From: Hydractinia symbiolongicarpus
Lineage: Eukaryota > Cnidaria > Hydrozoa > Anthoathecata > Hydractiniidae
Direction of reading: 5' to 3'
DNA: 64,000 nucleotides
Assembly: GCF_029227915.1 (NCBI RefSeq)
Contig: NC_079887.1
Coordinates: 13,268,001 to 13,332,000, forward strand
The translations under genes were made by a program, and so were the position numbers. This document shows, piece after piece, positions 1 through 12,613 of this stretch. How positions within the stretch are numbered: position 1 is the first letter of the stretch; the number at the start of each line of letters is the position of its first letter. The notes beneath the pieces were generated by a model, which made no database searches, was not told where the DNA came from, and saw nothing but the letters and a program-made list of their open reading frames with translations.

Positions 1-3000
1 AGTGACTTGGGAAATACCGCTAAAAGTCGTTAGAAACAAACAAACTTCGTCGTACAGTAGTTTTTCGCAACAAAAATAAAATAACAACATATTTACTTTT
101 GAAGATTTGTTATCAAGGTAATAAAATATCAAAGAACTAAGAACTTGACAAAAATTTGTGCAATTACCCCCTGATAAATTTATTGCGACTTACTTGTGAA
201 CAGATTTCCATGCTGAACTGAAAATGAAACTTTAAAGCCGTCGCATGCGTGGTGTGCGTACAAAGTTATTTGTCAGCTGAAGAAAGAAAACGCATGATGT
301 TTTTTATTAAAGCTTTGCTTTTAGTTAGGTTGGATAAAGAAAGTTGTTGTGCCTGGTACTGTGCATTTTCGAATTAAAAGCAGATTTGAATTGGAATAAG
401 CTGCTTTTTTTAAATCAACAATTTTAGCTTCAAAGAATGGTTTACTTTACAAGACCTCGAAATATATTATTTTCTGGTGAACTTTGTTTCTTGATGGACG
501 GTGTTATAGGTTGAAGCAGATTTAGTATTGTTTACAATGCGTTTTTAGCTAGTTAGAATGCAGATAACTTGTGCAGAAACACTTCAATACCATTTTTGAA
601 CTAGTAAGATAAAAAATCACTGAATTTTTGTTACTTATATAAAAACGGAAAATGGCTTATTCACATAAAAAATGTAATTTATACTTTATAAAATATAATT
701 TATGTTCTGTTGCATAAATTATATTCTGCTTTTTTTTCGCACACAGGCTTTCATATAACAGTACTCGTCTTCTGCTTGTCACAAGTCTACTAAAATATGC
801 TCTCCAGTGTAGAGTGTTCCATATGGTATACAAAAATTTGTAGTTTTTAAAAAAGCCTCCTGGATAGAGGGTTAAAATACTCAAGATTTTTTTCAAAGCG
901 TGCAAAAATTTTGGCCTCAACACACAGGGTTGTGTAAACCGCTTTATGAAACGTCAAAGTAAACTGGCTTTAAATCTCAGTATAAAAGTGGCTAATATAT
1001 AGACCTTTCCCTGCTTGCTTTTTCTCATCTTAGTTTTAATGTATTTTTTAAATGGGATTTTATGCGCTTAGTAAAAAACGCCCTTTAACGCCTTGCGTAC
1101 TTTTAACGCCCATTTTCTAGTGACTTTGTAAAAAAATGAACTAACTTGTTTAAATTTCTGTATCCGCCCCTGATCCATTTGCAGATTTTCTGTGTGTAAC
1201 ACATCTTGCAGGCAAAGATAAGCATCTCCTGACTTTTCTTAATTTTTATTTAGGCCTGTGATGTAAAAGAAAGAAAATAAATGCACTTCATAGAAGAGTA
1301 CCATTGCATATTGGGTCCAGGGTAAATTGAATTCAAAAACGGCCAAAACCTAGTACAAGTGTGTAAAACTGTAAGAGTGTTGTAATGTGGAATTTGTTAT
1401 CTACGTATGGACCATATATATTGTCACCAGGTGGGTACTTCGGTATTGCTGAGGAGGTATATGGTACCAAGAATTAAAACACACCACTACAGAAAGGACA
1501 ATTCTGATCCCACTGACGTATATGTTCTTGTTTCTTCATCTACATCATCCTTCTATTCATTTTCAATATTCTACAGACGTTTCTAATTTAATGACACCTG
1601 CGTTAAAATTTCCAATGCAACGGGTCTTTATATTGTTATTGTTAAATTAAGAACTATATTGCATATATGACGACATTATAGAAAAACAACATCAATAAAG
1701 TCAATTTTGCATGAAACAAGTATAACAGATATAACAGGACTATGGCATTAGTACCATGTGAGCAAATTAAATTACAATATAATGTAACATAAATTAAATG
1801 TGGAAAATAGCCTAGTAGTATGTGATGCGGTATTTCTGATCCCAATAACGTCATCAAATTATTCTCTTAGCTGGAATAGGTTTGCATTAAGACATTCCAC
1901 AATTTATGTTTCATCACCCAATCGAAAATAGCTCGGGTTATATGGCCTGGGGGTACTTTATTCCCTTCTCCCCTTCCGTGCACAAAAGGATAAAAGGCAT
2001 AAAGTGAAGGCTCAAAGAGGAACACAGCACAAGGAAATGTAACCTGTTTTGATATATTTATCATTCACTTTGCAGTCTATCAAACTCACTTCCAGTGAAT
2101 TTGGCTCATATTGCATACTCTCAAACTCACTAACATAGTTAAGGCGTAGAAGCAGTTACACTTTCAAAAAAATATGTCTATGTCCTAGCTGAATCTAGAG
2201 TCTCCCTATTTTATTACAGCTGGAACATGTAGCTGTTGTGGACTCGATAGGCAATGTCTTTTTTTTGCAAGCAGAAGGTTGACTATTACTTAATAGGTCC
2301 CTTATTGCTACAATACCCAATTTAATTGGTCACTGTCATCGATATTTGGAACAGATAGTATGTCATTTTTCCTTTTTTTAAATGCAGTTTTCACTATTGC
2401 AATATATTGCATGCAATATTGTACAATTAATTGCAGTAACTGGCGTACAATTCTGTACAATTCTATACAAGAAGGATAGAATTAATTTACACTTTTATTT
2501 CGATAAAGAAAACAAAAGACATATTCAATTCTTTTAAAATAGCTTCAACAAGAAACTATGCTACCAGTTTCTTAGTGAAGTTACGACATATTATACATCG
2601 TGGTTATATCTGTTCAATATCCTCTACAAAAATAGGCAATATTGTAGCAGTGAAAACTACCATTTAAATACAGAAATGATCTCCAGAAGAACTAGTTGTA
2701 TAAGTGTTATATCTATCGTCGCCATTTTGTGTTGTAAGGCGCGAAATGGTAAAAACTCGTTATAGTGTCAAAGAACTAATACTTAAAATTTTGAGTGTCA
2801 AGTCCACATCATGCAATTAACAAATCACATAGTCAAATTAAAAGTACGCATAACAATTTCGCATCTTACAACTAAAATAACGCATCATTGTTGGACTTTG
2901 TGTGTGTCTATAAAATACTACATTAGCCATAAGACAAGAGTCACAATATATGTATATGTGTATGTACTATGTATATATGTATATATAAATAGCATTTTTA

Positions 3001-3177
3001 GGGCGTTCCTTTCTTGCTCATACTGCCACAGTTATTTCATCGTAGAGCTTGTGTTCTTTACAATTCGTATTTTACATTTCCAGAATGTTCTTTTTACACA
3101 TATTATACTTTTTGAAAGATATGTTGTGTTTATTAAAATCGTTGTTTTTAGCATACTAGATTTCTGCACAATTTTAT

Positions 3178-3250
3178 AACCCTCCCATTTACGCCCCCCC
3201 CCCCTGTCGAAAACGCCCCCCCCCCCCCATTTTGACAAATAAGCCCCCGC
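3178..3250. repeat. Poly-C tracts (left duplication copy)
   Basis: Two C runs are separated by TGTCGAAAACG; the right copy has one longer run at about 20069-20096. These mark a junction where the two duplication copies differ by an indel. Confidence 0.85.
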
Positions 3251-3871
3251 GGGCTAAATCGATCATTTAGGGTATATGAAAAATTCACATTGCATAAGGA
3301 ATAGAACGTATAAAAATTTCGCATCGTATACAAAGACAAACTAATCGTATGAGGAAAAATTTGCATCATTTGGTGACATTTATAGCGTAAAAACTGCTTT
3401 TCATTTTTTCATAAATGCAGAATATATAATCGTTATCTGCAGTGCGGCTTATATATATATATTTAGAAGAAAGTTGGTACATCCAACCTCTCGGGGACAT
3501 AATAAATAAAGAAAAGAGATGAAACTAAGAAACGAAATGAGATATTAATAAAGTTTTTCTCAACTATAGCTGTTTCATCGGGGTTTGGTATTATAATCGT
3601 GTTTAATCTCACTGTGGAAACAGCATTATATGTATACATAATATCAGACATTATACAATAACATCTATATTCTCTTTGCGTTACTTTAACACTTTAAAAT
3701 TATGATACTTTCTCATTACTTCCAACATTCATTCCTCCGATATTGTTTCCACATATACGGGTTCATATTTATTTGACAGAACATTCTCACTATTTCCTTC
3801 AGTCTCTATCTCTGTTTCAAAATAACGGCTCATCTAATTGTCACCCCTACGTAATTCACCCCTTTGTTGTT

Positions 3872-5230
3872 TTACCATAACTGTGCATAATCTTCAACAC
3901 TGATGTCTTTTGTGTCTAACTCCTTATATGTCTCTTCTTCAGTTACCTAAAAATGTAAGAATTCACATGCTACAAACTAAAACACACGGACTTTTTTTAT
4001 TTAAATTGTAACAGCTTTATCAATGAAAAGTACAAGATCAACTTCGTCAAGACGTTAAAATACAAAACAATGGAGAATATGTTTAAATCGATCTTTCTTC
4101 TATTATGATTATAATGTCATCAAAAAAAATACTAAGGAATCAATATTCTAAAAATTTGTTGTACACCTATCATTTGAAACTTATATTTTCAATTAATTTT
4201 ATATCGATCAAACGAATTATTACTTGCCACATTATATTGTGGCTTGGAAACCATCTGCATATCTAAATACCGATTTCGTATATATTTTAAAGTTGAACTA
4301 CAATCGTACACAATAATAAAACTTCCAAAAGACATTTACGCTTAAGAATTAATTAAATTTTGGGATGCATTCGGTCCAAATTCTTAAATCCATATTTTTT
4401 ATTCTTTGGTAGGCCGAGACAACATTAAATTTGCGAGATGAAGAATTGTGAAAGGTTTTTTTTATTAATATTCTCCTGGATTGTCCACTCAATATTGTAA
4501 CAGAAAGATGTACCTAGTTTGGCATAGTCATAGTCATTTGATGGTGCACTTGGTTGATTACTGATAACATATCCAGCATTTGTTGCAGCGGGAGTTGGAG
4601 ACTAAGAGTTGAAGTTTAAAACTTTAAGTTACTACAATCCAGCTTTAAATTTGTAAGAAAAAATGCTTAATTTCAAAGAAATATTGACGAGCAGTTATTT
4701 ACAGTCTTTTTATACCCTGCCTGAAATTCAAAGATGTCAAGGTTTACTTTTTAATGTTCACAATATACTTAGCAGCTTAAGTTATTTGGTTACTTCCGAA
4801 ACGTCAAACTGTGATAATTCTTGCTGAAATTAGCATAACCTGTTTTCTCGATTTTTTAGAACTTGAGGGACGTCCAATTATTTGTTCCATAATGCAACAT
4901 CGCAGAAACTGCCACTAGCGCCGTTTCAACGTTCCCCAACCACCTTACATATCTACCTAGGTACAATTTCCGCAGTCTTTTAGCTGCAGAGCATTTGTCA
5001 GAGTGCTATTTTGCCATTTCCAAAAATAGCCAAAAAAGTGCCACTTTGCAAATAATTAAGAACAGAATTAAAGATAGAACATTTGTAAAGGTAGTAAAGG
5101 GGATATATTTCGTAACGTTGTATTTCTGATCCGGTCTTACTGCAATTGCCATTGCCTAACAGTGGCAATTCGTCGTTAAATTACGATACTTAAGCATGTA
5201 CCGACCTTATTTTTAGGTACTCTTTTCCTC
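3872..5230 (-). pseudogene. Gene A tail exons 5-8 (orphaned, truncated cytoplasmic tail)
   Basis: These are the cytoplasmic exons of a family receptor: exon 5 5206-5230 (basic, RRKRVPKNK), exon 6 4514-4601 (contains DYDYAK), exon 7 4228-4262, exon 8 3946 to a stop at 3872-3874. Exon 8 carries a complete ITAM (YKEL-x9-YAQL) but stops right after YAQLW: a CAA in the duplicate copy (gene C) reads TAA here. Downstream remnants of the two Y-x-E-T motifs survive out of frame to about 3745. Exon 7 ends at GTG followed by GCAAGT, which fits a GC-AG intron; this is the only way to keep the phase 0 used by the relatives. No transmembrane exon lies between exon 5 and exon 3 (6176), so the exons are probably not translated with gene A's ectodomain: joining exon 3 to exon 5 makes TGA at the junction. 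The whole block is a near-identical copy of 20396-21795. Confidence 0.72.
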
Positions 5231-6175
5231 CTAAAAATAAAAATAACAAAATAATAAGAACAATAACAAAAAAACGTAAGCATCTTTATTTATATCTCAA
5301 TGGTCATTCTTCATATAAACCAGTAAATCCAATCTGAATGTCGTGGTTAAGCAAATTTTTGTAAAATTAAACCATAAAAATTAAACCTTTATACAGAAAG
5401 CAAGGTCGAAAGGTTTGCAGAAGATGTAATTGTGTGAAATGATCTTTAAGCAACAGATATGCACATTATTGGGTGTATAACAAAGAGTATCTACTGTTAT
5501 TTATACTTCTTCTTAATACCTTATCGGTAAAAAAAATGTCGGTAAATGGTCACCCTCAGTGACTATCTATTTTTACGTTTTATATAGACTAGTCACTTTT
5601 ACTGATTCTTTTACCTGATCCTAGAAAATGGAACAAAGGTATGACTCAATAGCATGGTGGGTAAAAAGAAAAATCGGCTTTTCCCTGATAATTTCCATCA
5701 ATTTTTGCATACATATCGGTCAATATACACAGTAAAAGCTTGACGAAGTCGACTAAAGACAATGCTGATGACAGCGAACCGTATTGTAAAAAATGCAGTT
5801 GGTTTGTTCTTTGTTTCTTTAACTTAACCGATTGTTGTTCAATGTCTTCAGTTAAATCATAGGTTTATATGTCACGGATACTGAACCTATATGTCCATCA
5901 AAAAAATTACCGATTAAGCATTTTACACTGCTTATGCCATACCTTATTTAGAACATTAAGATCCAAAATGCTTCAAAATGATGAGGGTACAAGAGTACCC
6001 TTTGTATTTTTTAATTTTTCTAGGTAGAAAAATTTTGTTAGCAAAAATGTAACATTGGTCAAATATTACATTTTAACTGACTATTCTTTTGCAAGCCAAC
6101 ATTATTTCTTCCGTCTAAAACCTTTTATCAACCTATTTCACCGATCTTTTTCTAAATGTTTTTCTATTCACTCAC

Positions 6176-7892
6176 ACTTGAACTCTCCTTCAGCTTTTAA
6201 GAGCAGACAATCTTTGTGTCTTACGTCACAAGACGCTAAAACTTTCAATAGAGCACCGGCCAATAACTGGTAAGATTTGGGTGTAATGGAAACTGCAAAT
6301 GTTCTAGAACGATGTGGTGGGCCCTGCAAAAAAAGATAATGCTATGCATATCTCATAACTAGAATAGTAACAATAATAACATTCTTAGTTAAAAATGATT
6401 GTGATAAGCCATAAAACTGTTCAGATATGCTGTCTATCGTGGACAAAATAGATATTAATATTAGCTGTTATTCTTTACAGTAAAATATTATTAGTTATTA
6501 AATAGCGATTTCTTTGCTGCCTTTCTAGTGACCTTCTGGAGAGGTGCTAGCGAGAATGTGACTTACTAGGGGCTTCGGTGTTGGTGCTATCTTGACTTGC
6601 GCCTTGATCATTTGCCATCCATGCTGTGTGCTTTTCCATATAAGAACATCAGTTTGGCAATACGTTTTACCGGTCGATATTAATTGACCTTTTGCTATCC
6701 ATGCCTTTCCTTGCTTCTTTAATAAAGGGACTGAATTTCCTAGGCGACTTTTACATTCTAAATTAAAACACACATTATATTATGTAGTCGTTAGCCCGTG
6801 GAAAAATCCACGGTTCGCCCGTCGCAGCTAAGCTACCATTTTGCGTGGCAGACGTGTACGGGCATTATATTATATTATGTATACTTGAATACAAGAGATA
6901 ATATAGCAATGAAGACTTGTCAATATTATAGTTTCTGTTTAGGTTCGTCTGTCGGCAAAAGTAGTATGAATTCAACTTTGTCGTTAAGCTCAAGTGCATG
7001 TCTGAAGCACAAAAAGTGTCTTAACAAGCAGATATTTTGTCAGATTGCGCCTGCGAACTGCATGCTGTTTTAGTTGTTTTCCACTATAGGGCGTACTAAA
7101 TGAAAACGAGCCTTTCTGATGTCGCAATAAACGTTAGTGAATTGGTGATGCACAAAGCCGCTCAACTTTTTTCTAAAAATAAGTTTTTTTCGAGATATGG
7201 CGATGATTACATCATGAGCGAATAAACCGTAACTTATACTCGAGAGAAAAATTGTCACATTAAGTAAACGGAGCGTTGTTTCAAAAAAAATGGCGCAAAG
7301 CAATGGAGATCTGAATAAGAGCTATTTGATGTTTTGGTGAAAAATTGATACCTTACGGCATCAGCGCTAAGTCGGGGGTGTATGTTTTCTTTTTTATTTT
7401 TTTTTCCTTTTTGGAACTCCTTATAATTAGGTATCACATATCATTCTGCAGAGAATTGAGTCATCTTTAAAAAGATATACTTTCAAACGAAAAAATATCT
7501 CGTAATGCGGTGATATTGAAAATATACTCAGCGTGTGCCAAAAGGGGTTACCGCATCCTTAAATACCAAAGATAAATATTTAACAAAATTCTTACTAAAA
7601 AGCAATTTTTTTGAAAAAAAATACATTTTAAATTCATTAAAAAAATGATACCTGGCGCAATTTCATGTCGTGAGGAACAACGAAACTTGTCATTTACGGT
7701 AAAGAAAGTCCATTTGATAAAACTTTGACAGACACATTTATTACGATCAGACGTGGATTTAGATGCATCAAAATTTAAGCAGTTTTCATTAGTAATAACA
7801 TGGTCATGTAAGTTTCTTCCGGCTGTTATTTCTGTCGTGGTAGCCATGTTTTTGTTTGAAGTCAATCCATATAATAAAAGAAAAAGAATCAT
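6176..7892 (-). CDS. Gene A ectodomain exons 1-3; probable secreted or orphan receptor ectodomain
   Basis: Exon 1 is 7652-7892, exon 2 6567-6757, exon 3 6176-6323, with intron phases 1 and 0 and a phase-1 donor after exon 3, as in the relatives. The first ATG (7890-7892) opens a signal-peptide-like stretch (MILFLLLYGL). A four-cysteine block follows: C-x14-C-x-C-x16-C. Exon 2 aligns with exon 2 of genes F and G around the PLL and W-K motifs, and exon 3 ends in CLLLKAEGEFK, like CVLLKAKGEHT in gene G. I find no exon encoding a membrane helix in the 945 bases before exon 5. Splicing exon 3 directly to exon 5 gives T+GA, a stop, so the predicted product would be about 193 aa and soluble. It could instead be a broken gene. 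Family function is unknown; a secreted decoy or ligand is speculation. Confidence 0.68.
6785..6885 (-). repeat. Dispersed repeat, copy 1
   Basis: Shares with 17300-17430 the blocks GTCTG-CACGCAAAATGG, TAGCTTAGCTGCG, GACGGGCGAA and a terminal hairpin (CCCGTGGAAAAATCCACGG here). It sits in intron 1 of gene A, just 5' of exon 2. Confidence 0.75.
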
Positions 7893-8444
7893 ATCTTTCA
7901 CAATGATGTTACAAAGTATAAATTTCCCGCTTTCTTTTATGCGTTGCTTTACGCTCTCTCTCGTATATCACTTTCATAACGTTCCATGTTTACTGTCAAT
8001 GTTTGTCTAGAATGTTTTTTCTTTTTAAAAAGTGTTTACTTTGCAGAGCTAGGTCAAAACTTGTTGTTCTCTATTTATGGTTATAATAGGTTTATTTCTT
8101 ACGAGAATGCAATTTTGTTTACATTTCGGCTTTAATCAGCTTTACTTTTAACACAAAAACATTTTTCAAGAGAAAGTCTATTTTTCTCATGTCAAGGACG
8201 TGCTCAACTCCATCTATAGTAGATTTTTTGGGTATCAAATAACTTCGGGGGCTAGCAAATGGTCCAATGACTTTTTCATGAACATTGATTCAGATATCGT
8301 ATAGCAATAAATAAAAAGATTGGCGGGAATTTTTAGGTACGATGTCATCGATTTTATAGGAACACTTGTTTTATTGGAGACTACTAAGAAATATGACAAC
8401 TGGTTCCTATGCAATTCTTCTTTCCTAATGGTAGCTTTCCAACT

Positions 8445-8800
8445 GAAAAAAATTCAATCTCTAATCTTGGACAAAAATATTGAGACAAAGGCAGTTTTTC
8501 CTCATTATTCAAGCATGGATAAAAGTGTCAAACAGTCAATACACGCGTTGAAATGCTGCTAGTCACATTCTTTAGCACGCTCGCACACCAAAATGAATTT
8601 ACACTGGGACCTACAAAGGCTCCAAAATACGTGAAAAATGACCATGTTGACGTCAGTAGCACTTAGCACATTTCAAGAGTTTGGACTTACCAAATTACCT
8701 AAGATCCTAAGTTCACTTTGAACATTGACAAGTGAACTTTGACAAGTTCGAAATGTGTGAATCCAATATAGTAATATCCTATGAAACTACTTGTGGTGGC
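8445..8800. repeat. 5' flank of gene A related to 5' flank of gene E
   Basis: A diverged but collinear match to 33700-34045. Shared landmarks are GACAAAAATATTGA, TAGCACGCTCGCAC and ACTTGTGGTGG. It lies 550-900 bases upstream of gene A's start. It is either promoter-proximal sequence copied with the gene or a dispersed repeat. Confidence 0.65.
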
Positions 8801-9312
8801 GAACTTCGAAATTATCTGTCTTGTCTCAACATATTTTGACCAAGAATGTGGATGCTTTCATTTAGCAATAAGAACATACAAACAGAATAATATTAGAAGA
8901 TACTAAGTTTAGCCCTGTTGAAGCTGAATTTTGAGTTATAACGAAAAAAGAAAAGTGGTGGTGGAATCCTCCGCCAGCATCAATTACACTAAAGACACGA
9001 ACTTCTTTAGAATAAAGGTACTTTTAATACAAATAATGACTCAAATGTGGAATTTAGTCTTTTATTATTGATTCTATAAATGTTCCTTCAGAAAGTGGAA
9101 GAATTCCTCAATAAAACGATTTTCATTCACGAGTTTGCGACATTTACCACTCTCCATAATGAAAGAAGCATTGAAGAAGCATTAACTACCATTACACACA
9201 CTTTCAAACTAGCCTGTAATCCTCTACCTGTTGTGCTATTTAAGGGCCACCGACCCCTCTGTAAATTTTTGAACTTATTGTTTATTCAATATGAAATTCT
9301 GACAAATATTGT

Positions 9313-9426
9313 CCGGACTTAACGTCACAACGTGTTTAAAAGAACTCAGAAGAATTTAGCATTTTTTCCCCGGACCTTACGTCACAACGTGGTCAAAAGA
9401 ATTCAGAAGAATTTAGTATTTTTTCC
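9313..9426. repeat. Two-copy tandem repeat, unit about 57 bases
   Basis: CCGGACTTAACGTCACAACGTG and the following AGAA-TCAGAAGAATTTAG text are repeated once with small changes. It lies between genes A and B. Confidence 0.85.
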
Positions 9427-11111
9427 AAAGATGTAATTAAACATACGGCAATGGGAAAAAAATAGCTTAAATGTTAGATTGTAAAAACATTTCAATAATT
9501 GCTTAGAATGAATTATTAAATCGAAGACCGAATAAAAATTTTGTAGAAACATTTTAATAGGTGGTTTGCCGCAATCATTATCCATCTCGCATTTTTCATC
9601 AAAGTTTGCACGTCATAAATAGTTCAAACACTATGCCCCTTTCTACAAACACCTATTCATACCCCGGGTGTTAATGTTTTACCTAAGTTAGGCCCAATTA
9701 CTGCCTAAGAAATTATCAGATTTGTTTGTTTGGGCTTTTATGAGTTTGGTGCCTTGTGAAATTGCCTATCTTGGTCTGAAACAGTTAAGAGTATTCTTCT
9801 AACCAAGAATGCACATTATAAACGCTGCATTCTATAAAAAAGGTAACTCAATTATTGTTGGACTCTTTGTTCAATTGACGCCTCAGTAAGCTAATGAATT
9901 ATAGCTAAAAAGGAAAAATGTTACTTAGAGTGTCACATAATACTTAAGTTAACTATTTTCATTGCTAGAAATATATGCCAAAATGTACATCTCCAAAAAC
10001 GGAAATATAAATAAAAAATGCTAACGTCAGCAAAATTTGTCGGTGACACTGATATTTTGTGGCGTGATTTTTAATTTTAATGTAAAAGACATCATTTGTA
10101 CAAAAATTTAGACTTGGTTACGCCGATTTCTACATACACGAATAGCAAGTTAACCCAGGTTCATCTTAGGGAAAATGTCAATTCGCTTTAGCGTCAGCGG
10201 GTTTTAAAAGCTTTGAATAAGACTTTGAAGTAGGATGAAAAACAATATAAAAGTCATTTGGGTCTTCAACTTAAAACGGCTAAAAAGACCGCCGGTATAA
10301 CCACATAACCCTGCTGCGAGTAATGGATATTTCTTTTGTAACATGGCTAACTTTGGTTAGGTGCAGGAGCATATTAGTCAAGTGAATAAAGAATTATGTG
10401 TCAAGTTAAAAGGCAAAGATTTGATTTTAGCAACCGTTTCCGATATTGCAAGCATTGGAAATATTGGGGGCAAATACATTTGCAATCTCGGTATTCTAAA
10501 ACCAACATGTATTCCCTGGGTTTGGACTGAATCAGCCCCTTCCCCCCACACTATCAGCATTACGTTTTTTCTTGTAAAAGATTTACTCCAGTTTTCTCTG
10601 CTTTGAATAAAAATAATGTTTAACGAAATGTTTAGTCGCAGTAAATTTTAGCACTGTAACCGTGTCATTGGTGGGAAAAAGTTCTTCGGATCTATTAAAA
10701 TAAATTAAATGCCTGAGTGAATGATCGCTTAGTTGGGCGTCAAAACGTACTAATAAAATAAAAATTAGAAAATCCTTGTTCATTTATCTGATTTGTTCTT
10801 TCAAATAACATAACAAATGAAATTGTCTTTTTATTTCTTTAGACCAATTAATTATATTGATAATTCCAATGTTTATAAATTGTGCGGGTTGCTTTTCGTG
10901 CAAGCAAAGTTAAAAGCCACTGATGTTTTGTTAAACTAGTATTTACATCTCAAACTGTTGGTTGAAAAAAATATGGAAGTTAGTGTCGAAAAGTTAGTCC
11001 TCAGCCCCTGATTAACTTTCTCCATAATTCTTTTACGGGCTTAAAATTACACTGTGATATTTTCTTACATTTCCTAACTTTTATTTAGCTTTTTGGAAAA
11101 TGTGACAAAGT

Positions 11112-11125
11112 GTTGCCATGGCAAC
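11112..11125. promoter_or_regulatory. Perfect X-box-like palindrome (RFX-type)
   Basis: GTTGCCATGGCAAC matches the palindromic RFX X-box consensus (GTNRCC-n-RGYAAC). The preceding AAAGT is shared with the copy at 13880-13893. It lies 1.5 kb downstream of gene B's stop. Function unproven. Confidence 0.5.
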
Positions 11126-11704
11126 TAATATTTGAACAGAGTGAAAAGTTTCGGTAATTTTTTTTTATAAAAATGTTTTTATTAGCTTTAGGGTACTCCT
11201 TAGTACATTGGAATCGCGCCCATAAGCAGACACCATCGGTGCAAAAAATAAAATTGTCCACTTTATAAAATAAACCTATGATTTATAGAGCTTTTGTCAA
11301 AATAATTATAGAATTTTGGCCGAAAAATGTTCTTAAAAGTTTACCTTACGAGGAATGCATATGAAGAGGCAATGTATTTGGACATTAAACATTATCCATA
11401 ACAAAAAGTAGGCTATGAAAGATAAAAAAGTATTTTTTAATTGACGACTATTTGCGATTCTTAACTAAAAGAATTCTTTCTTGTGACTGTTGACAATGTA
11501 TCTTGGGTGTTCGTATTAAGTACCACAGTCCGTCTTTTAGAGCTGTTCTCTTTAGCGGTATTCCACTGCTTCTATTCATACATTATTTTGTTTGTTTGTC
11601 ACGTTAGTTTGACTAAATATCAAGCAGTTATACAAATATTTTGCAAGTCTAAGCCCATTTGTACCCATTTCCGTAATTTTGACGTCATTAGTAAAAACGC
11701 AAAG

Positions 11705-11775
11705 ATAAAAAAAAAAAAAAAAAAAAAAGACGTGGCAGATCGTCGAAAAAACTTGTCAAAAAAAAAAAAAAAAAA
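11705..11775. repeat. Poly-A tracts between genes A and B
   Basis: Two runs of about 18-21 A are separated by about 36 bases (GACGTGGCAGATCG...). They could be low-complexity sequence or an eroded retro-insertion tail; no gene-like body precedes them. Confidence 0.7.
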
Positions 11776-12613
11776 GATCTGCAATCTTTTTTGACGTAAT
11801 TGTTAGGCTTGGGCAACACTTATGGAAGAGTTTGTGTTAATTGAAAAACTACTTAAGAAATTACAGAGGTGGTAAGGCGAATCGGGCCAGCCTCTCCAGC
11901 ATTGAGAATACCAAAAATAACCCAGCAGAAATAGAGTTACGAAAGAAGCGATTTAATGGCGTGTGATAAACGGACCACTCAATAGGTCAAGGTCCTAGAA
12001 GTTATACACAATTTAGAACAATATAGATATGTAGACAACCTGTTTATGAATAATTAATTTTTGATGATAAATTTGCTACTCTTCAGTATTTTTTTGGCAG
12101 TAAAATAAGCTACAGTCTGTAAATATATTAAGTATCAGTAAATCGAAAGTTCGCTTTGACGAGGGAACAGAGACAACACGAGGAGCTGTGTTACTACCTC
12201 TGAAAAGATTTCAAAGCCATATTGTTGCTTAGACTGGCGTTGTGTACAATCAAATTTTAAGTTTCTATACAAAATTTTAAAGGATATAGCTAACTATCTA
12301 GTCGAAGGTTTTGGCGTTTATTTTATTACAAAGTTTGAGTTAAAAGCAAGGACCACTGCCATTAGCTCGATTTTCGTGCAAGTCACTAGATTTAAAATCA
12401 ACAGCCGTTTCGTAGCCCCTTTAAAATCACTTTTTACTTGATGGAGGAGACGAGTCGCAGAGGTACTGTCATAACACGAAAAGAAGATTGGGATGATGAT
12501 TATTTTTATCTTTAGTAAAGACAACTAATCAACACTCTTTTTAAAACATACGTTAACGTCATTTGTACATAGCCTTCATGCCAATAAATACTAAATCCAT
12601 TCTTTCTTCGTAT

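Larger units (their letters stand above)
1..6151. repeat. Segmental duplication, left copy
   Basis: This matches 17619-22716 almost base for base, with scattered substitutions. Relative to the right copy it carries two extra blocks, about 2427-3177 and 3222-3556, which are insertions here or deletions there. It contains gene A exons 5-8 and their 3' flank. The right edge (6151) lies about 25 bases beyond the donor of gene A exon 3. The left edge is cut by the window start. Confidence 0.95.
7893..12613. other. Intergenic region between genes A and B
   Basis: I see no exon of the family and no other convincing gene. It contains the 5' flank repeat at 8445-8800, the tandem repeat at 9313-9426, an X-box-like site at 11112 and poly-A tracts at 11705-11775. 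The short open frames have no recognisable composition or neighbours. Confidence 0.6.

Noticed and set aside
657-923. Minus-strand 88-codon frame and its shorter copy at 18337-18540
   Set aside because: The copy is shortened by an indel in a T-run, and the sequence reads as AT-rich noncoding DNA.
1867-2064. 65-codon minus frame repeated at 19492-19689 with one residue changed
   Set aside because: It is conserved only because the whole segment was recently duplicated. There is no homology I recognise and no neighbouring exon.
5231-5290. Hydrophobic in-frame run just upstream of gene A exon 5 that could replace the missing helix
   Set aside because: It is the T-rich tract before the splice acceptor. 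An in-frame stop lies just before it, and the possible upstream acceptor gives a frame that stops at the TAG of the exon 5 acceptor.
8320-9322. Plus-strand open frames of 80 codons between genes A and B
   Set aside because: There is no recognisable composition or splice context, and one overlaps a repeat shared with the flank of gene E, where it is not open in the same way.
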